A DNA stretch of 64,000 nucleotides from Endothia cerciana (GCA_026119935.1 JALRMH010000003.1:806001-870000); one strand, 5' to 3'; numbered from the stretch's first letter, positions 34,204 to 45,494 are shown. A program made the numbers and translations. The notes: generated by a model not told the origin, from the sequence alone.

Positions 34204-37200
34204 CTACATCATCGCGCCGTCCGCCTCCATCAACCACAACTTGGCGAGGTCCTTCGTCAATCCCAGGCGCAAGATGCGCAACACATCCTCCGCCGTTGTT
34301 GAGTAGTCCAAACCAGCTCTCCAGTCCCAGCCCCTCTTGAGGTTTGCCTTGGCTGCCAGCGAGCCTGACCCTGACTCTGGTCCACCACCCGCCACGGACC
34401 GATGCAGTTGAGACGCCAGCATCGATGTGCCCGATATGCCCACAGAACCAGACCCGGACTTCTTCAGGAGGTCTGCAGGGGTAGAGCCCTTCAGCAGGGC
34501 GGGCGCAGAAGCCAGCACAAGCTGGAAGAAGTCATTGGACGCCTTGAACACGCCTCCGCCGACCGTCTCAATGTCCTCAACCGCCTTGAGGAGGATGTCG
34601 ATATGCTCGAGAGCGAGTAAAGGCGATGCGCCGGGACTCCGCTCGCTCTGGTTGACGAACACCAAGATCTCGCCGAGCAGGGCCAGGAGGAACTCCTCAC
34701 CGACTATAGCATCGCGGGACGCGTCATACAGGCCGCCACGAATATTGTCGTCAGAGGATGCGATGACAATAGTCAGCGCACCCACAGCCGACTGCTGTCG
34801 TCGAGGAAGAGGTAAAGACTCGTCGTCGCGGATCTCGTAGAACTTTCGCAGCGTCGCGTAGCCGGAAAGCATCTTTCCAAGCAGCTCCGCGGCCTCGAGA
34901 TCCTGCTTGGCGAGTTGCTCTAGGGTCGTATTGCGCTGCTTCAATAGGTTCCGTAGGTGGCTGTCGAGCTCGGCGGTCGGCGGGTAGGCTGCAGACTGGA
35001 ATAGACAGATGCCGATGAGGAAGTGCATTACGTCGCGTACTTTGCCGGGTCGGTGGGCAAGAGCGTAGTACCACATTGCTTCGCCGAAACGATCGCTGTG
35101 TTCCCTCAGGATATCGCCAAAGTGCTATTACTTGTTAGCCCAGCGATCCTGAAAGTTTCCTAGTGTAAAGAGGCTTGCCTCCGCAACTTGCTCAGCGAAT
35201 TGGATCATGCCGAGATCGTTGAGCAGCCGCCAAACCTTGTCAACCATCTCACTGGACCCCTCACCGATCTCCTGAAGAATGGTCTCCACCAGCTCACCGA
35301 CAGTATCCTCTGAGCGCTTCGGCGAGTCCATGCGGCCAAGAACATGTATCGCGACCTCCCAACCATCTCGAGATACGCCATATCTATCCTGGACCGACGA
35401 CATGTCCTTGTAATTGGCCAGCTCTTGTGCATATTGAATCAAGGTGTTGTCCTTGATACCATCCACCTCATCAGGATCTTGTGGATTCACGCCCAGGACC
35501 TCGAGATCCTCCATGTCGAGATCCTCGAAGGCGTAGAGGGCCGACGGTTGGTGTTGAGGCAGCCATCGGCCCAGAGACGCTATCTCTGCCACCGCTGCAG
35601 CCACCGGCAACGACCAAGTCCGCAAGATAGCAATCACAGCTTTCGCATTGTCCTCGAAGACGCAGGCCATGCCTACCTCCACCGGATTCAATACGTTGAA
35701 ATGGAAATCGTCTGGTCCCACGGCCGTCTGAAGGCAGCGGGCAAGCCGCTCCATGTATCCCTCGGCGCCATTATTCTGCGGCGCCAGAACGAGGCTTTGA
35801 GATGTGGAAGGCCGGATGTTCTTGGCGCCGCGAGTCTCGTCCCACCACCCAAATAGACCGATAGTTGCCTCGCACCAATCCTGGGCCGTCTCGAGGATCA
35901 CATCGGGGGCGCCAAGGGCGATCTCGAAGATGACGTTGAGGTTTTCGTAGATCTCCCAAGGCACCTGACTCTCGGCTTTTCGAGCTACGGCAGCAAGAGA
36001 CTGATGGCCCTCCGGTGGATCGACATCGATAGCCATCGCATTCTTTCCCTCCGCGAATCGCCGTAGCTGCTCGAGTTTGCCTCGCGCCTTGATGCGGAAT
36101 AGAGTCCAGTCACTATTCCAGGTCTCCCAGTTGCCTTTCTTGGCAGGGCACTCCTCGAGCATGGCGCAAGTCTCCTCGGTCGCTCGGCGCACGTTTTCCA
36201 GGGCGCGACCGGTGTACTCGAGCTCACCCCGACGATTAGCCTTGACCTTCTCCCAGGCCGCATTCATGAGCAGGTCCTGTGCATCCGCGACCTGGCTACG
36301 CAACAGAGCCATGCAGACCGTGGGCCAGAACATGGTGTGACCGGCGGGACATGGTTTGTAGTCAAGCACCTCTTGCACCTGGGTTGGGTAAGGGTTGTGG
36401 TACTCGGATAGCCAGCGGAAGAGAGTCTCTGGGAGGGGTTCGGTCATCTTGCTATCATCACCTGTCCGGGTGTGGTGTACTTGAAGAGCAAGCGTCGCAA
36501 GGTAGGCCGCCTTCTCGAAGGACGATGCCGATGGCGCTGGGCCAATTTCGGCAACGTGCTCTTCAGACGGCATCGGTATGCTGTCAACATACTGCTTCCA
36601 AAGGCCAGTGAGCTGTCCTGTAACGGAAGCTAAGGCCCCATCCAGTCTCTCGTCATCCTCTTCGGCACCGACGCCATCCTTGAAGATTCGGGTGATTAGA
36701 CTCTCGGTGTCGAGTATCAGCTCGGGTGGCTCAGTGACTGGTGCGTAGCCTGCCCGGCTATAGATGTCCCTGGCGTAGGTTGCGCATTTGAAGGAGTGCC
36801 GCCGCATGCCCGAGCGCTTTGCGGTGGCGCGGAATATGCCCTCTGCTTCCCTGAAGACGCGCTCGTCGGCTGCTGGTGTTGTGAGCATCATCAAGTCTGA
36901 TACGTCGCCTGCCTCGTACTCCCCATCTCCCTCTTCCTGCGCCTGGTCGAGCCACATGTCTCCTTCATCCTCGCGGTCCTCCTCCTCGCCCGAGTAATCG
37001 TCAAAGTCCTCCATGAACGCCTTTGCTGATCGATTTCTCGCAGGCCGCCCTGAGTCTTGGTAGTCATCCTCCTCTTCTCCTTCTGCGTCAACGTCCTCCT
37101 CTTCCATCTCGCCTCCATAGCCTACGCCGAAGGAACCAGCAGTCTTCCTAGGTGGTGCCCGGTCCTCTTCTTCCTCATCGTCATCCTCAACCACCTCCTC

Positions 37201-37626
37201 CCGCAGTCGCGAGGGTTTTCGAATCTGGCTGGAGCGAATGGACCGGCCGAGGGGGTTGTTCGACTTGGGTTTGGGCGCGAACAGGGTTTTGGGCGGCTTG
37301 GACGAGAAGGGGTTGCTGCCCTTGGGGGCAGAGCCCGCATTCGAGAGAGGGTTGTTGATGGGAGGGGTGTTTTCGCCAAGGCCGCTCAATGAGAAAGGGT
37401 TCTGGTTGGTACTAGCACCAGCGGCCTTCATCAGAGAGCTGCCCATGAAGGAGGTGGATGGGGCGCCGGCGGGAGTGCTGCTCGCTTGGGACGATGGAGG
37501 CGGCCCTGCCGGCGTCGTGGATGGCAGGTTGCCGAATTTGAGGCTGGCCGAGCCACGGCTCCTGTAGTCGGGAGTGGAGGGCAGGCTGTCGTCGTCGTCG
37601 TCGTCATCGGGTACTCTGAAGGACAT
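34204..37626 (-). CDS. nup85: Nucleoporin Nup85 (Y-complex subunit)
   Basis: Two exons on the minus strand, 37626-35179 and 35124-34204, giving 1122 aa. The start MSFRVPDDDDDDDSLPSTPD was chosen over upstream in-frame codons because the extension to 37842 has no conserved features. The first ~250 residues are disordered and acidic (EEEVEDDDEEEEDR-type stretches). The rest is a long alpha-helical solenoid containing ILDTESLITRIFKDGV, EYHNPYPTQVQEVLDYKP, HTMFWPTVCMALLRSQVADA and the C-terminal HFGDILREHSDRFGEAMWYYALAHR. Family knowledge: Nup85 helps build the Nup84/Nup107-160 scaffold of the nuclear pore. The only intron (35178-35125, 54 nt) starts with GCAAGC, not GT. A CTAAC branch site and a TAG acceptor are present, and the splice keeps the frame exactly. 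Confidence 0.88.
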
Positions 37627-38593
37627 GTTGGCGACGGTGAAGCTTTTCGCAGGGAAGCGAGGTGGGCGACAGGTTCGTGAGGTGATGAAGAAGTTGGGAT
37701 CAGGAAATTGATCTTGTGAGGTTGATATATTTTGTATGTGCAAGCAGGCTGGGATGACAATCAGCAGATGCCCGCTGGCAGCTTGTCGTGCCTCGAAAGT
37801 GGTTTTGTTGACGTTGTTTTGAGGCCTGGCTCCCCATGTCACAAGCTTCCAGGTGCTGTGGTAAGAGGTCGTTTGGAGAGACGCGACGGGACTTTTACTT
37901 GCAGCGGCTGATCCGCGACTCGGTAGCAGCCGTGATTACATAACCAGCTGTGACAGGGATGACAGCAGTTTCTCATCACATGTACGAAGCTTCTTGCGCC
38001 CGATATATTCTAACTTCATCCTTTACCTGTGAGCAAATGCTGCTAGCATTTGAATGGATGAACGGAAGCACAACGAACTGCCTGAATTCCTACTTGACGA
38101 GCCACCTTATTCCAACAACATGATCCACCAGATTGGAAGGACTAGGTGCCATCTCCAGGATCCGGGAAGCATTGAACCTCAGTGTGCGGGTGAGGGAGAG
38201 AGAGAACGGGGAGGGCTACCTCTAACCTCAGACCTGGTCTTCTTTGCAAATCAAGCAAAACTTTATTAGATCATGAGATTGGTTCTACCATTGAAGCTTG
38301 AAGCTGGATATCTCATCTAGTCGATCTTTCATGTATCCCTCTCCCTTGCGGACACTAAGTCTGGGCCGGCCAAACCAGTTCTATCGTTAACTCTCAACTT
38401 GCTCCTAAGCCTCTCCCCACCGGTGGGCATAAGCCCAGGGAGAGCAGCCGCTTTGCTGGTATCATCCCTCTGCACACGTTTATCAGTGCCCGTCAAACCG
38501 TGTCTCGTCTCCTTTCGCCTTTGTGTGAGTGTGTAGAAAGCTGGGCCGGTAGATAAACCCCCGTAGTGGTCGTATACTGGGCTTATACTGTGG
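37627..38593. other. Intergenic region, no gene seen
   Basis: Upstream sequence of nup85 and downstream sequence of the Ser/Thr-rich locus. No recognisable coding sequence or repeat of note. Confidence 0.5.
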
Positions 38594-39064
38594 CTATGCA
38601 GAGTTGGCCCGGGCTGTATACACGGTAGACAATGTGGTCCCTTCTGGATAATAGACAACAGCGTATGTGACGATGTCGATGACGATTTCAGCAGCAGTCG
38701 ATTGAGGCCCACTCGCCGTCACAGAGCCCAGCGCCTCGGTCGACGGTGCTGCGACAGACTCACTCGTGACTGAACTGCTCGCCGTCTCCAGCGTGCTCGC
38801 CGAGGAAGTGCTTTCGATGCTGATCGATGTCGTGCTCGATGCGGTGCTTTCCACTACCATTAGAGTGCTCGAGGAGGGGGTTGGCGTCACGGTTGTGGAA
38901 GCAGGAGCTGGCGAGGGTGTAGGCGTGGGGGCCGGGGTGCTCAATGAAGGGCTGCTGGTAGTGTCTTTGTGGGGAATGCATGGCGCTCATAGGCTGTTCT
39001 CATCATAAGCGTAGCCTGCTACGAGAAGGGAGGATATAATTAGGAGGTAGTTGATGGCCTGCAT
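38594..39064 (-). pseudogene. Ser/Thr-rich secreted protein gene with an in-frame TGA
   Basis: The ATG at 39064 encodes a good signal peptide (MQAINYLLIISSLLVAGYA). After six more codons there is TGA at 38989-38987. The same frame then continues without another stop for 130 codons. That stretch is Ser/Thr/Pro-rich (PAPTPTPSPAPASTTVTPTP) and ends in a more conserved segment, EIVIDIVTYAVVYYPEGTTL, to the stop at 38594. The signal peptide and mucin-like body being in register suggests one gene of 157 codons. The TGA would then be a recent nonsense change (for example from TGG), a sequencing error or a readthrough site. I found no convincing intron that removes it. The function is unknown, and a wall or surface protein is the natural guess. 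Confidence 0.5.
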
Positions 39065-40098
39065 CGGGGATATCTCAGCAGAAAAAAGAAAGAGTCGATA
39101 GGCGAAAGGGACCCTGCCTGACAGAAAATATCACGAGCGAGTGAGGACGGACACTGGCGGTCGGGCTCAGGTTATATATAATCGTGAAAAGACCTGTCTT
39201 TCTGCAGATGTCACGATCGTTGGTCCCGTCTTTGGAACGATTGCACTCCTCCCTGGCGCAGAGGCTACCGAGGTACTTACTGAATCTTGAGAAAAAGATG
39301 GTTCCCAAAATCTAGGGCCTATCTAACTGACCGGGCTGTTGGACGCCGTACAAGACCTGGTACTGTACGGTTGGTAGAATTCATTGGCGATGCTTCACTG
39401 AAATCATTGGGGGCCGAGTCCCAGGTCCAGGCCCCTGTAACCGCAACGCTCGCGGCGGTGGTTCCTGAGTGCTAAGGGGAGGTCCCAAGGTCCCTTGGCC
39501 GGCGTTGCGAGACCGGGTTGGCCACGTTGGTGGTGACGGCCCACACCTCCCCGCAGGGAACACACAAAGGACTGGCGCTGCAAGCCCTGAATTGGCCAGC
39601 CTCCTGGCGTCTTGTGATTTGGCTCTCAAACAAGACGGCGAGCTGGATAGACAACAGCAACGCCCCGTGTTGGGCACCGACTCGCCTTCACAGCCTCTTC
39701 CAACCGGAAGCCCCCTCCCACGCAGCAGCAGCCTTCGGGACCGCCACATCATTATACCTACGGCCCGCCAGCACTATTCCCGTTGGCGGTCTCACCTTGG
39801 GGTTGGTTATCTGAGGCTGGCACGAATCCACAAGGCAGTCAGAGTGTCGGGTGACCAGGACAATTGATACCGGCAGGACTTGCCTGTCACCCGCCGGCCA
39901 GAGGCAGACCATACAGCCAGGTTGTAGTTCCGCAGCTAATTGCCATGAGACATCCGGATCATGGAGCCACCTGTGCTATAGCTGCCTGCATAGAGGTTCT
40001 GAACTGGCCCGGTGCACGATGCCTTAGATGCCCCCTCAAGACAGCATCCCTCACACGCTGAGGCTTGTCAGCGGTCTTCAGTGCCTGCATCAACCTTC
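39065..40098. other. No supportable gene
   Basis: Contains several open frames of 60-130 codons on both strands with no recognisable features. It may include the eroded 3' portion of the amidase relic. Confidence 0.45.
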
Positions 40099-40668
40099 TC
40101 ACTCGCCAGCCTTGCCAGGGATCACGCCGCCCTCGTCCAGGGCCCTCGTGATAGTGGTGGCATCGTAATCAGGCGTCCAGTCCACTATGGACGTCCCATT
40201 GGTGCACCGCACACCAGCAGCAACGATATTGTCCTTGGTAGCGAGCGTCTTGCCTCTGAAGAACTCGCCCCTGGTCCACACAGCCTCGACAGTGGCCTGC
40301 GCCTACCGTTACTCATAGACCCGCTCGGCTCGTCTCCTTGGTGGTATCTGCTTACCCTGGTGGCATAGGCGCTACCCCCAGCATCCTTAGGGCAGTTAGT
40401 CGAGTCTGGCCGAGATATCAAGTCCTTGCTATTGCCCAACTGCGATGTCGTCGGCAGTGAAGTTGACAAGGCCATAGCTTGCGCGTAGACAGTGCAGTCG
40501 ATCCGACAGGGTCCTGGATCCCTCGCAATTTGGACAAACACATCAAGGTATAGGTGTTCCGGCAGCCGTCAAGGTGAACTGATGAGCCGTCACGGCCTGG
40601 CGCCTGAACTGGCCGACTACCTCGTTCTCGTCCTCGTTCTCGTTCCCCGCATCCTGCTTGTAGGTCAT
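40099..40668 (-). pseudogene. Amidase-signature enzyme relic (N-terminal part only)
   Basis: The best-preserved stretch on the minus strand (about 40281-40105) reads GKTLATKDNIVAAGVRCTNG, then DWTPDYDATTITRALDEGGV and PGKAGE. This is the start of the amidase-signature domain, where the catalytic Lys lies in a phrase of the type V-x-x-KDN. Upstream, from an ATG at 40668, comes MTYKQDAGNENEDE, then FRRQAVTAHQFTLTAAGTP and NFTADDIAVGQ, interrupted by several TGA and TAG codons. The Ser-Ser-Lys triad region that should follow GKA is missing, replaced by a stop. It is therefore a truncated and mutated copy of a fungal amidase gene. Function is presumed lost. Confidence 0.6.
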
Positions 40669-41561
40669 GGTTGGGACTAATTCTTTGGTCTCTTAATCCT
40701 TCGTCAGCGGCATGGCGTGCACTAAGTATAGTCGATGCGATGGCTCCCGTTTGTATCGCATAAGTAGGTGGTAATATGGAGGCGGAGATCGTGAAAGTCT
40801 AGGAATGCGGTCGTGCTGTAGGTTGATGATCTTGGGGGTTGGGGCCCGGGGGGGGGGGGGATACTCTACAACCCTTACCCTCGACACTTACACGCAGCCT
40901 TTGTATAGTAGTTACCTACAACTATGGCTCGCATGGTCACTACATCATGCTTGACGTAGCCCTGGTCCCAGAATAGCATCGAGGGACACGAGAGCTTCCT
41001 CATCCGTCCCCGCAGGATAGTCCCTTCTGGAAACATTTCATCATGTGTCCGTCATGTGTCGGGGCATGGCGCCGACCCGTCGTCCTCGGGTTGTTCAGCA
41101 CATGCCCCTTCGGGGACCCAGGACGCGACCCAGCGCGCGTCCCAGGGAAATGAGATTGGCACTGTTGGCCCTCCGCCCTGAGAGGACACGAGAGGCGATT
41201 TGCGCAACGAAAAACAGTCAGCCTCTGTTCTCTGCCCTGCGTCGGGTTTCATGCGTCCCCGCCTACGGAACTGGTGCCCACCTCGGCCTATACGTCTCCC
41301 GAACCTCCGTCCGGCCTCTTATCATTATAATGCATCACTCTCGAGAGGCTCGAACATATAAGTCTTTGATTCTTCTCTTTTTTTTGAGAGAGAGAGAGGG
41401 TCTTGCCTTCTCCAAATATTCTTACCGATCACATCGCTCCCAAGAAATCATTGTGGCTTGATCATACATACGGTTGTGCTGTACTCTCTGGAAAGCCTCC
41501 GCCAACTACTATCTCCACATCCCCGGGCCACACCCGAGACACGTCCCCGAGCTCATCCACC
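40669..41561. other. Intergenic region with a G13 tract
   Basis: G13 at 40848-40860. It should include the promoter of the small gene at 41562. No other gene seen. Confidence 0.5.
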
Positions 41562-42326
41562 ATGGCGGCTCCCTCTGAGATCACATTGAAGACCCTGAAC
41601 GGCAAATATTCTCTGGTACGTGTCAGGACTTGGAATTCGCACGAATATCTAAGTTTTACACTGGTTGCTCTCCCCACCTGTCTTTTTTCTTTTATGTTTT
41701 CAGCCTCTGTCAGGACTGCCACTTGTGGGCAGCACCTAGGTAGGGGAGGGGGTGTTAGGACGAGTATAGGACGTACTATGAAATCTCCCAAAACAAATAA
41801 TGTTGATAAAAGAAAATTGAGACATCACTAATACCATCGACAGAACAAGTCCCTGTCCGACGACAATGACCCGGTCCTCAAGATCCAGGGTGTCGGCTGG
41901 ATCCAGCGCAAGGCCATCAGTGCCGCGAACCTGGAGCTGAGCATCAAGGTGTACGAGGAGGGCGGCGTGACGCACCTCGACACGGGCATCAAGCCCTCCC
42001 TGGGGCCCCCCTCGACCGAGGAGCGCATCCTGGACTGGGTCACCGAGGTCGACGTCAAGCACCCGCTCTTCGGCAACGGCAAGGCTCAGAGCAAGTGGGT
42101 CAAGGTCGAGGAGCTCGACGATGAGTACCTCTCCAAGGGCTGGGAGGACGGCACCACGGAGCTGGTCCTCGTCCAGAACACCATGGACTCCGGCGTCGTG
42201 ACCAAGCTGGTCCACGGGTTCGAGGTCATCAAGGGGGAGAGGCACTATGTGAGGCACATAGTGTGCAAGAAGGGCTCGGAGGTGGCCAAGGTGAAGCTGG
42301 TCTACGATTACATTGGGCCAAATTAG
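41562..42326 (+). CDS. Conserved-looking small fungal protein, function unknown
   Basis: Two exons, 41562-41615 and 41844-42326, separated by a 228-nt GTACGT...CAG intron; 178 aa. There is no signal peptide or membrane span. The sequence looks like a compact beta-rich fold: ITLKTLNGKYSL then NKSLSDD, VGWIQRKAISAANLELSIKV, ILDWVTEVDVKHPLFG and SKWVKVEELDDEYLSKGW. It ends with GERHYVRHIVCKKGSEVAKV followed by LVYDYIG. This resembles a group of small uncharacterised fungal proteins with an NGxW/Y-x-x-NKxLSD start, a recollection I could not test. A lipid- or small-molecule-binding barrel is conceivable but not shown. The clean splice and intact frame contrast with the damaged loci on both sides. 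Confidence 0.72.
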
Positions 42327-42946
42327 ATTCTCTTTGCATCTGACTGCAATTTAGTCTGGGTCATCGGCAAGTGTTAGACTAGCAGTCGATAAGCAAACAA
42401 ACAAGAGTGTATGTATATACGAGTGATGTGTACCTGACATTTCCCGTGTCGCCAGGTCAATCAACACCCCCCATTGAAGTGACCATTTTGGATAGGATGT
42501 CTGACTAAAATATCTCTCTTTCAACATCTAAGCGCTAGTGGCTGGGCAGTCTCACTTCTCAGTCAATAGAGATTGCCGAGACCCGTCGCCGGCGGTTTCC
42601 CAAGGCTGGGGTTGTTAGTCGGCCGTCTTGTCACAGGAATACGTAGCCGTGTGCCGAGAAAGGGGAGTGAGTATGCTGACTCCTCACCGTGCCCAGCTTG
42701 CCGTAGTGACTCCTCACTAACCTCTTGGCCGCCTTCTAGCTGAAATGCGTTGTACATCTCTACAAAGGGAACAAAACACCTCGTAGTATTCACCGAGTTC
42801 CGTCGACAAGTAGACGATAGTCCTCAACTAGTAAGAAAACACGACCTCACCTAATTATATATCCGCCTCCTGAAGCCAAAGCGAGTTCTGCTTCCACAAC
42901 AAACTCGTATCATCGAACCTTCGAGCCTCAAGCATTCGACGGCAGA
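42327..42946. other. Intergenic region, no gene seen
   Basis: A/T-richer DNA downstream of the 41562 gene. One minus-strand frame of 76 codons has no recognisable content. Confidence 0.5.
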
Positions 42947-43422
42947 ATGTCAGCAGTCGACCCCAACCGACCAGACGTCAAGGCCTTCATGGCCGAGGCC
43001 TCCAAGGCCCTCGGCCGTGATCTACCCCCGCCTAAGGACGTCTTCAACCTCGGCGGCGACAATCCCCGCGCCAGCGACGAGCTCCTCGCTCTCGCCAGAG
43101 GGCAAAGAAGACCGCGACAACCTCCTGGCCCATCCCGAGCCCCCTGCACTGGGGCGTCGACGACCTGTCCGTGATCCTGAACGGCAACGGTGACCCCGCG
43201 GCCGTCATACGCACGCTGTCGTTTGTGGTGTGCAAGTTCAAGGACGTGGCGGAGGACTTTGCGCTGGCGGAGGCTGAGGGTGGCTACGAGGCATACCGGA
43301 AGGGCCACATTCAGTTCTATGGGCAGCAGGAGAACGGACATGAGTTTGGGGATGAGAGCATGGTTCTATGTGAGAGATTCGAGGTCATTCATCCCAAGAT
43401 GGAGAGTAGAGAGAGAGTATAG
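42947..43422 (+). pseudogene. Frameshifted small hypothetical gene
   Basis: The ATG at 42947 opens MSAVDPNRPDVKAFMAEASK and runs to about 43095 in one frame. From about 43097 to 43145 a second frame has more natural residues (EGKEDRDNLLAHPEPP). A third frame then carries LHWGVDDLSVILNGNGDPAA, TLSFVVCKFKDVAEDFALAE and FYGQQENGHEFGDESMVLCE to the stop at 43422. No GT-AG pair explains either shift, and the second lies in a CCCCC run. Two single-base losses would account for the pattern. Either the gene is recently broken or the assembly has errors here. I do not recognise the family. Confidence 0.5.
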
Positions 43423-43727
43423 CGGAATCGAGTCTTTGGGGTCCCGGTGTTAAAGCTTGAGGCCCCGTATTGAAACACCTCCGTTCACCTTCGAGTGCGA
43501 TTAACTGCCGACATGTACTAGTACGTTTTCCATTGCCCTGTGGAAGCATGGCTAGCCTCGCCACGCAGGTAGAGAAAATAGGGTCAAGTAGTAGTAAGAC
43601 AAGATTTCGACGCCACTGCGTCTGCCATCCGGTCAGAACCTTCTTCCAAGACTTCTGGCTTCTCTATTTGTCATTTTTCTGCTCTCCCTTGCTGTATTTA
43701 CCACTCTTCCTGTGGTTGTCCTTCCGT
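43423..43727. other. Short stretch without a supportable gene
   Basis: Minus-strand frames just downstream of 43728 keep an acidic, helix-like composition but are broken by several stops. It may be the eroded end of the neighbouring relic. Confidence 0.4.
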
Positions 43728-44165
43728 TCATTCCTCTTCATGTGTTTTCATCGCCTCTTCTGCTTCCTGTACGCCTATCTCACAAAGCGCACTGCGATAC
43801 TCTGTCCACCAAAGTTCCAGCTCTTCAGCCATTCCTTCGTCCCGGGTCTCGAGGTCACGAACATCTTCCATGAGCGGCTCTTGCAGTTCCTTCAATCCAT
43901 ACAGTTCCTAGCATGCACGCTTCCACTGGCTGTCAGAATGATAGATCGCCTCGTCGAGTTGTCTGTTTTTCAATTCTATCACTCTCATCCTGGGTTGTCG
44001 GCGGAGAGACTGGATTGTTACCGCGAGATGTTGGTGGTGTCCCGCAAGGCGCAGTATGATCTTCCGAGCCCGTCTCACGCCGTATGTTATAGTCGCTTTT
44101 TGGATCCACCTCCTTCGCACAACGACCCGTGGCCTGTGACTGAATGAGCTGGCCACTGTGGCCAT
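43728..44165 (-). pseudogene. Possible helical hypothetical protein relic with an in-frame TAG
   Basis: One minus-strand frame from 44165 to 43728 is open except for a TAG at 43910-43908. Around that stop the composition is charged and helical on both sides: RVIELKNRQLDEAIYHSDSQ before it, and GLKELQEPLMEDVRDLETRD then MAEELELWWTEYRSALCEIG after it. This suggests one reading frame that acquired a nonsense codon. An alternative is that the CTAG at the stop is a splice acceptor. The plus strand of the same DNA is also open for 225 codons, but its Leu/Phe-rich product is what the antisense of a charged helix gives. No family is recognised and confidence is low. Confidence 0.35.
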
Positions 44166-44325
44166 TATGGCATGTGAAGGGGTGCCATAGCCAGAACCAC
44201 GGATACTTGTTCGAACTTGTCAAGTTAACTTGACCCAGAGCCCTAAGTATAACGGTATTGGGTGGCTTGCATGACAGTCGGCCGACGAGACGTTCCTGTA
44301 AGGGGTCATTGCAACCCATATCCGC

Positions 44326-45494
44326 CTAGAGGGGGGCCCTCGCTATAAGGTGGAGCGCCTCGACGCAAACCGGTAGCAAATATTGAAACGATGTCGGGTC
44401 CTCATGACAGCTGTTGTCTCCCACCGATCGTGGGTCTATAGTGTATCGCGTTCTGCCTGTTGCTTCGGCCTTCTGATTCCCGACGTCTTCAGGAAACACG
44501 CAGGCGGTGAACACTCGAATAAGTGACTTCGCAACTACGAGACTGCCATGCTGCTTCGCCATGTCCCCATTGGCGATGAAGAGCTTCACAGGTTTTGGCA
44601 ATGTGTCATATCGGTCGACGTAGCCCAAAAGGATGCGCCCATCCCAGAGGAGAGGGATCAGCAGCTCTTTTTGGATCACTCCCTGGTGGCTCGGGGTCAA
44701 CACGACGGAGGACCAGCTCGGAACGGAGACGGCGGAAGACGGCCAAGTTGTCTCTCTCTTCGCATCCCAGGTGACTCTATGACAAGGCCTCGACGAAGTC
44801 ATGAGGATCCACAACGGCAAAGGTGTCTGGGCCGACGTGCGCGAGTCTCCGGAGGATGTCGCAAATTTTGTAGAGCTCTACTCGGGCTCGATGTTCTGCG
44901 CGTATGTAACGACCAGCTAGTGCCAAAATCATTGCTGGGTCATCAGAAATCGGCTGATGTGGCAAATTTCGTCCGCGAGCTGCAGGAGGGCCATTGCCCT
45001 CCCGCCGGGTGCGGCCGCGTTGACTGTTGGCTGCATTCATCACGATCAAGTTCTCTCGGCTTGGGTCCGGGTGAGGGCATTATTTCAGAGTCCGAGGGAA
45101 CTGATGGGCCGGTCCCATGGGTACATGACGGCGGTTTGAGAGTGTTCCCCGTAATGTTCATGCCGACATCCCCGCCTCGAGCATCTACACGCCGAGTCGG
45201 CTTTGCCCTGGTGCCCCTGGATGCCTCATCTTCACTGATTACACAGAACTCTTCATCGGAGAGGGTATCGGAGGATGATTCAGAGGATGATAACAAAGCG
45301 TCACGCTGGCCTTGCAGCTCGAGTTTCCACTGAAGCACTCGCTGATGTCGAATGTGGGCCTGTGCTCTCAGGTCGTGAACGTATGGAGAGAGGGGCGAGG
45401 AGAGGCATCGCGATTTGGGTGTTAGATGCTCGCGCGCCATAGTCTGATGCTTGAAATACGGTGATAAAACTTTGATATTGTACTTACTCCTCAT
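44326..45494 (-). pseudogene. Fragmentary hypothetical gene, probably decayed
   Basis: Three overlapping minus-strand frames hold the natural-looking parts in sequence. (1) 45494-44943 has ARLQAHIRHQ-type helices (here RAQAHIRHQRVLQWKLELQG) and a Ser-rich acidic stretch. (2) 45049-44777 has MILALAGRYIRAEHRARVEL, YKICDILRRLAHVGPDTFAV and VDPHDFVEAL. After a TAG the same frame goes on with CEERDNLAVFRRLRSELVLR. (3) 44720-44340 has GVIQKELLIPLLWDGRILLG, DRYDTLPKPVKLFIANGDMA and VVAKSLIRVFTACVFPEDVG. The frame changes near 44960 and 44700 lack convincing splice sites. I read this as a single gene of unknown family that has lost its frame, but a complex exon structure cannot be excluded. Confidence 0.4.

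Noticed and set aside
38594..38990. Alternative start of the Ser/Thr-rich protein within 38990-38760 in another frame
   Set aside because: That frame gives an unstructured His/Pro peptide and omits the well-formed signal peptide at 39064.
43470..44147. 225-codon plus-strand frame rich in Leu/Phe, looking like a membrane protein
   Set aside because: It is antisense to a charged helical minus-strand frame, which produces exactly this pseudo-membrane composition. Membrane-like Leu/Phe runs are interrupted irregularly.
38594..45494. Possible secondary-metabolite or defence gene cluster suggested by the amidase and secreted-protein fragments
   Set aside because: No backbone enzyme, transporter, regulator or NLR-type gene is present, and most members are broken. 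A shared function is not supported.
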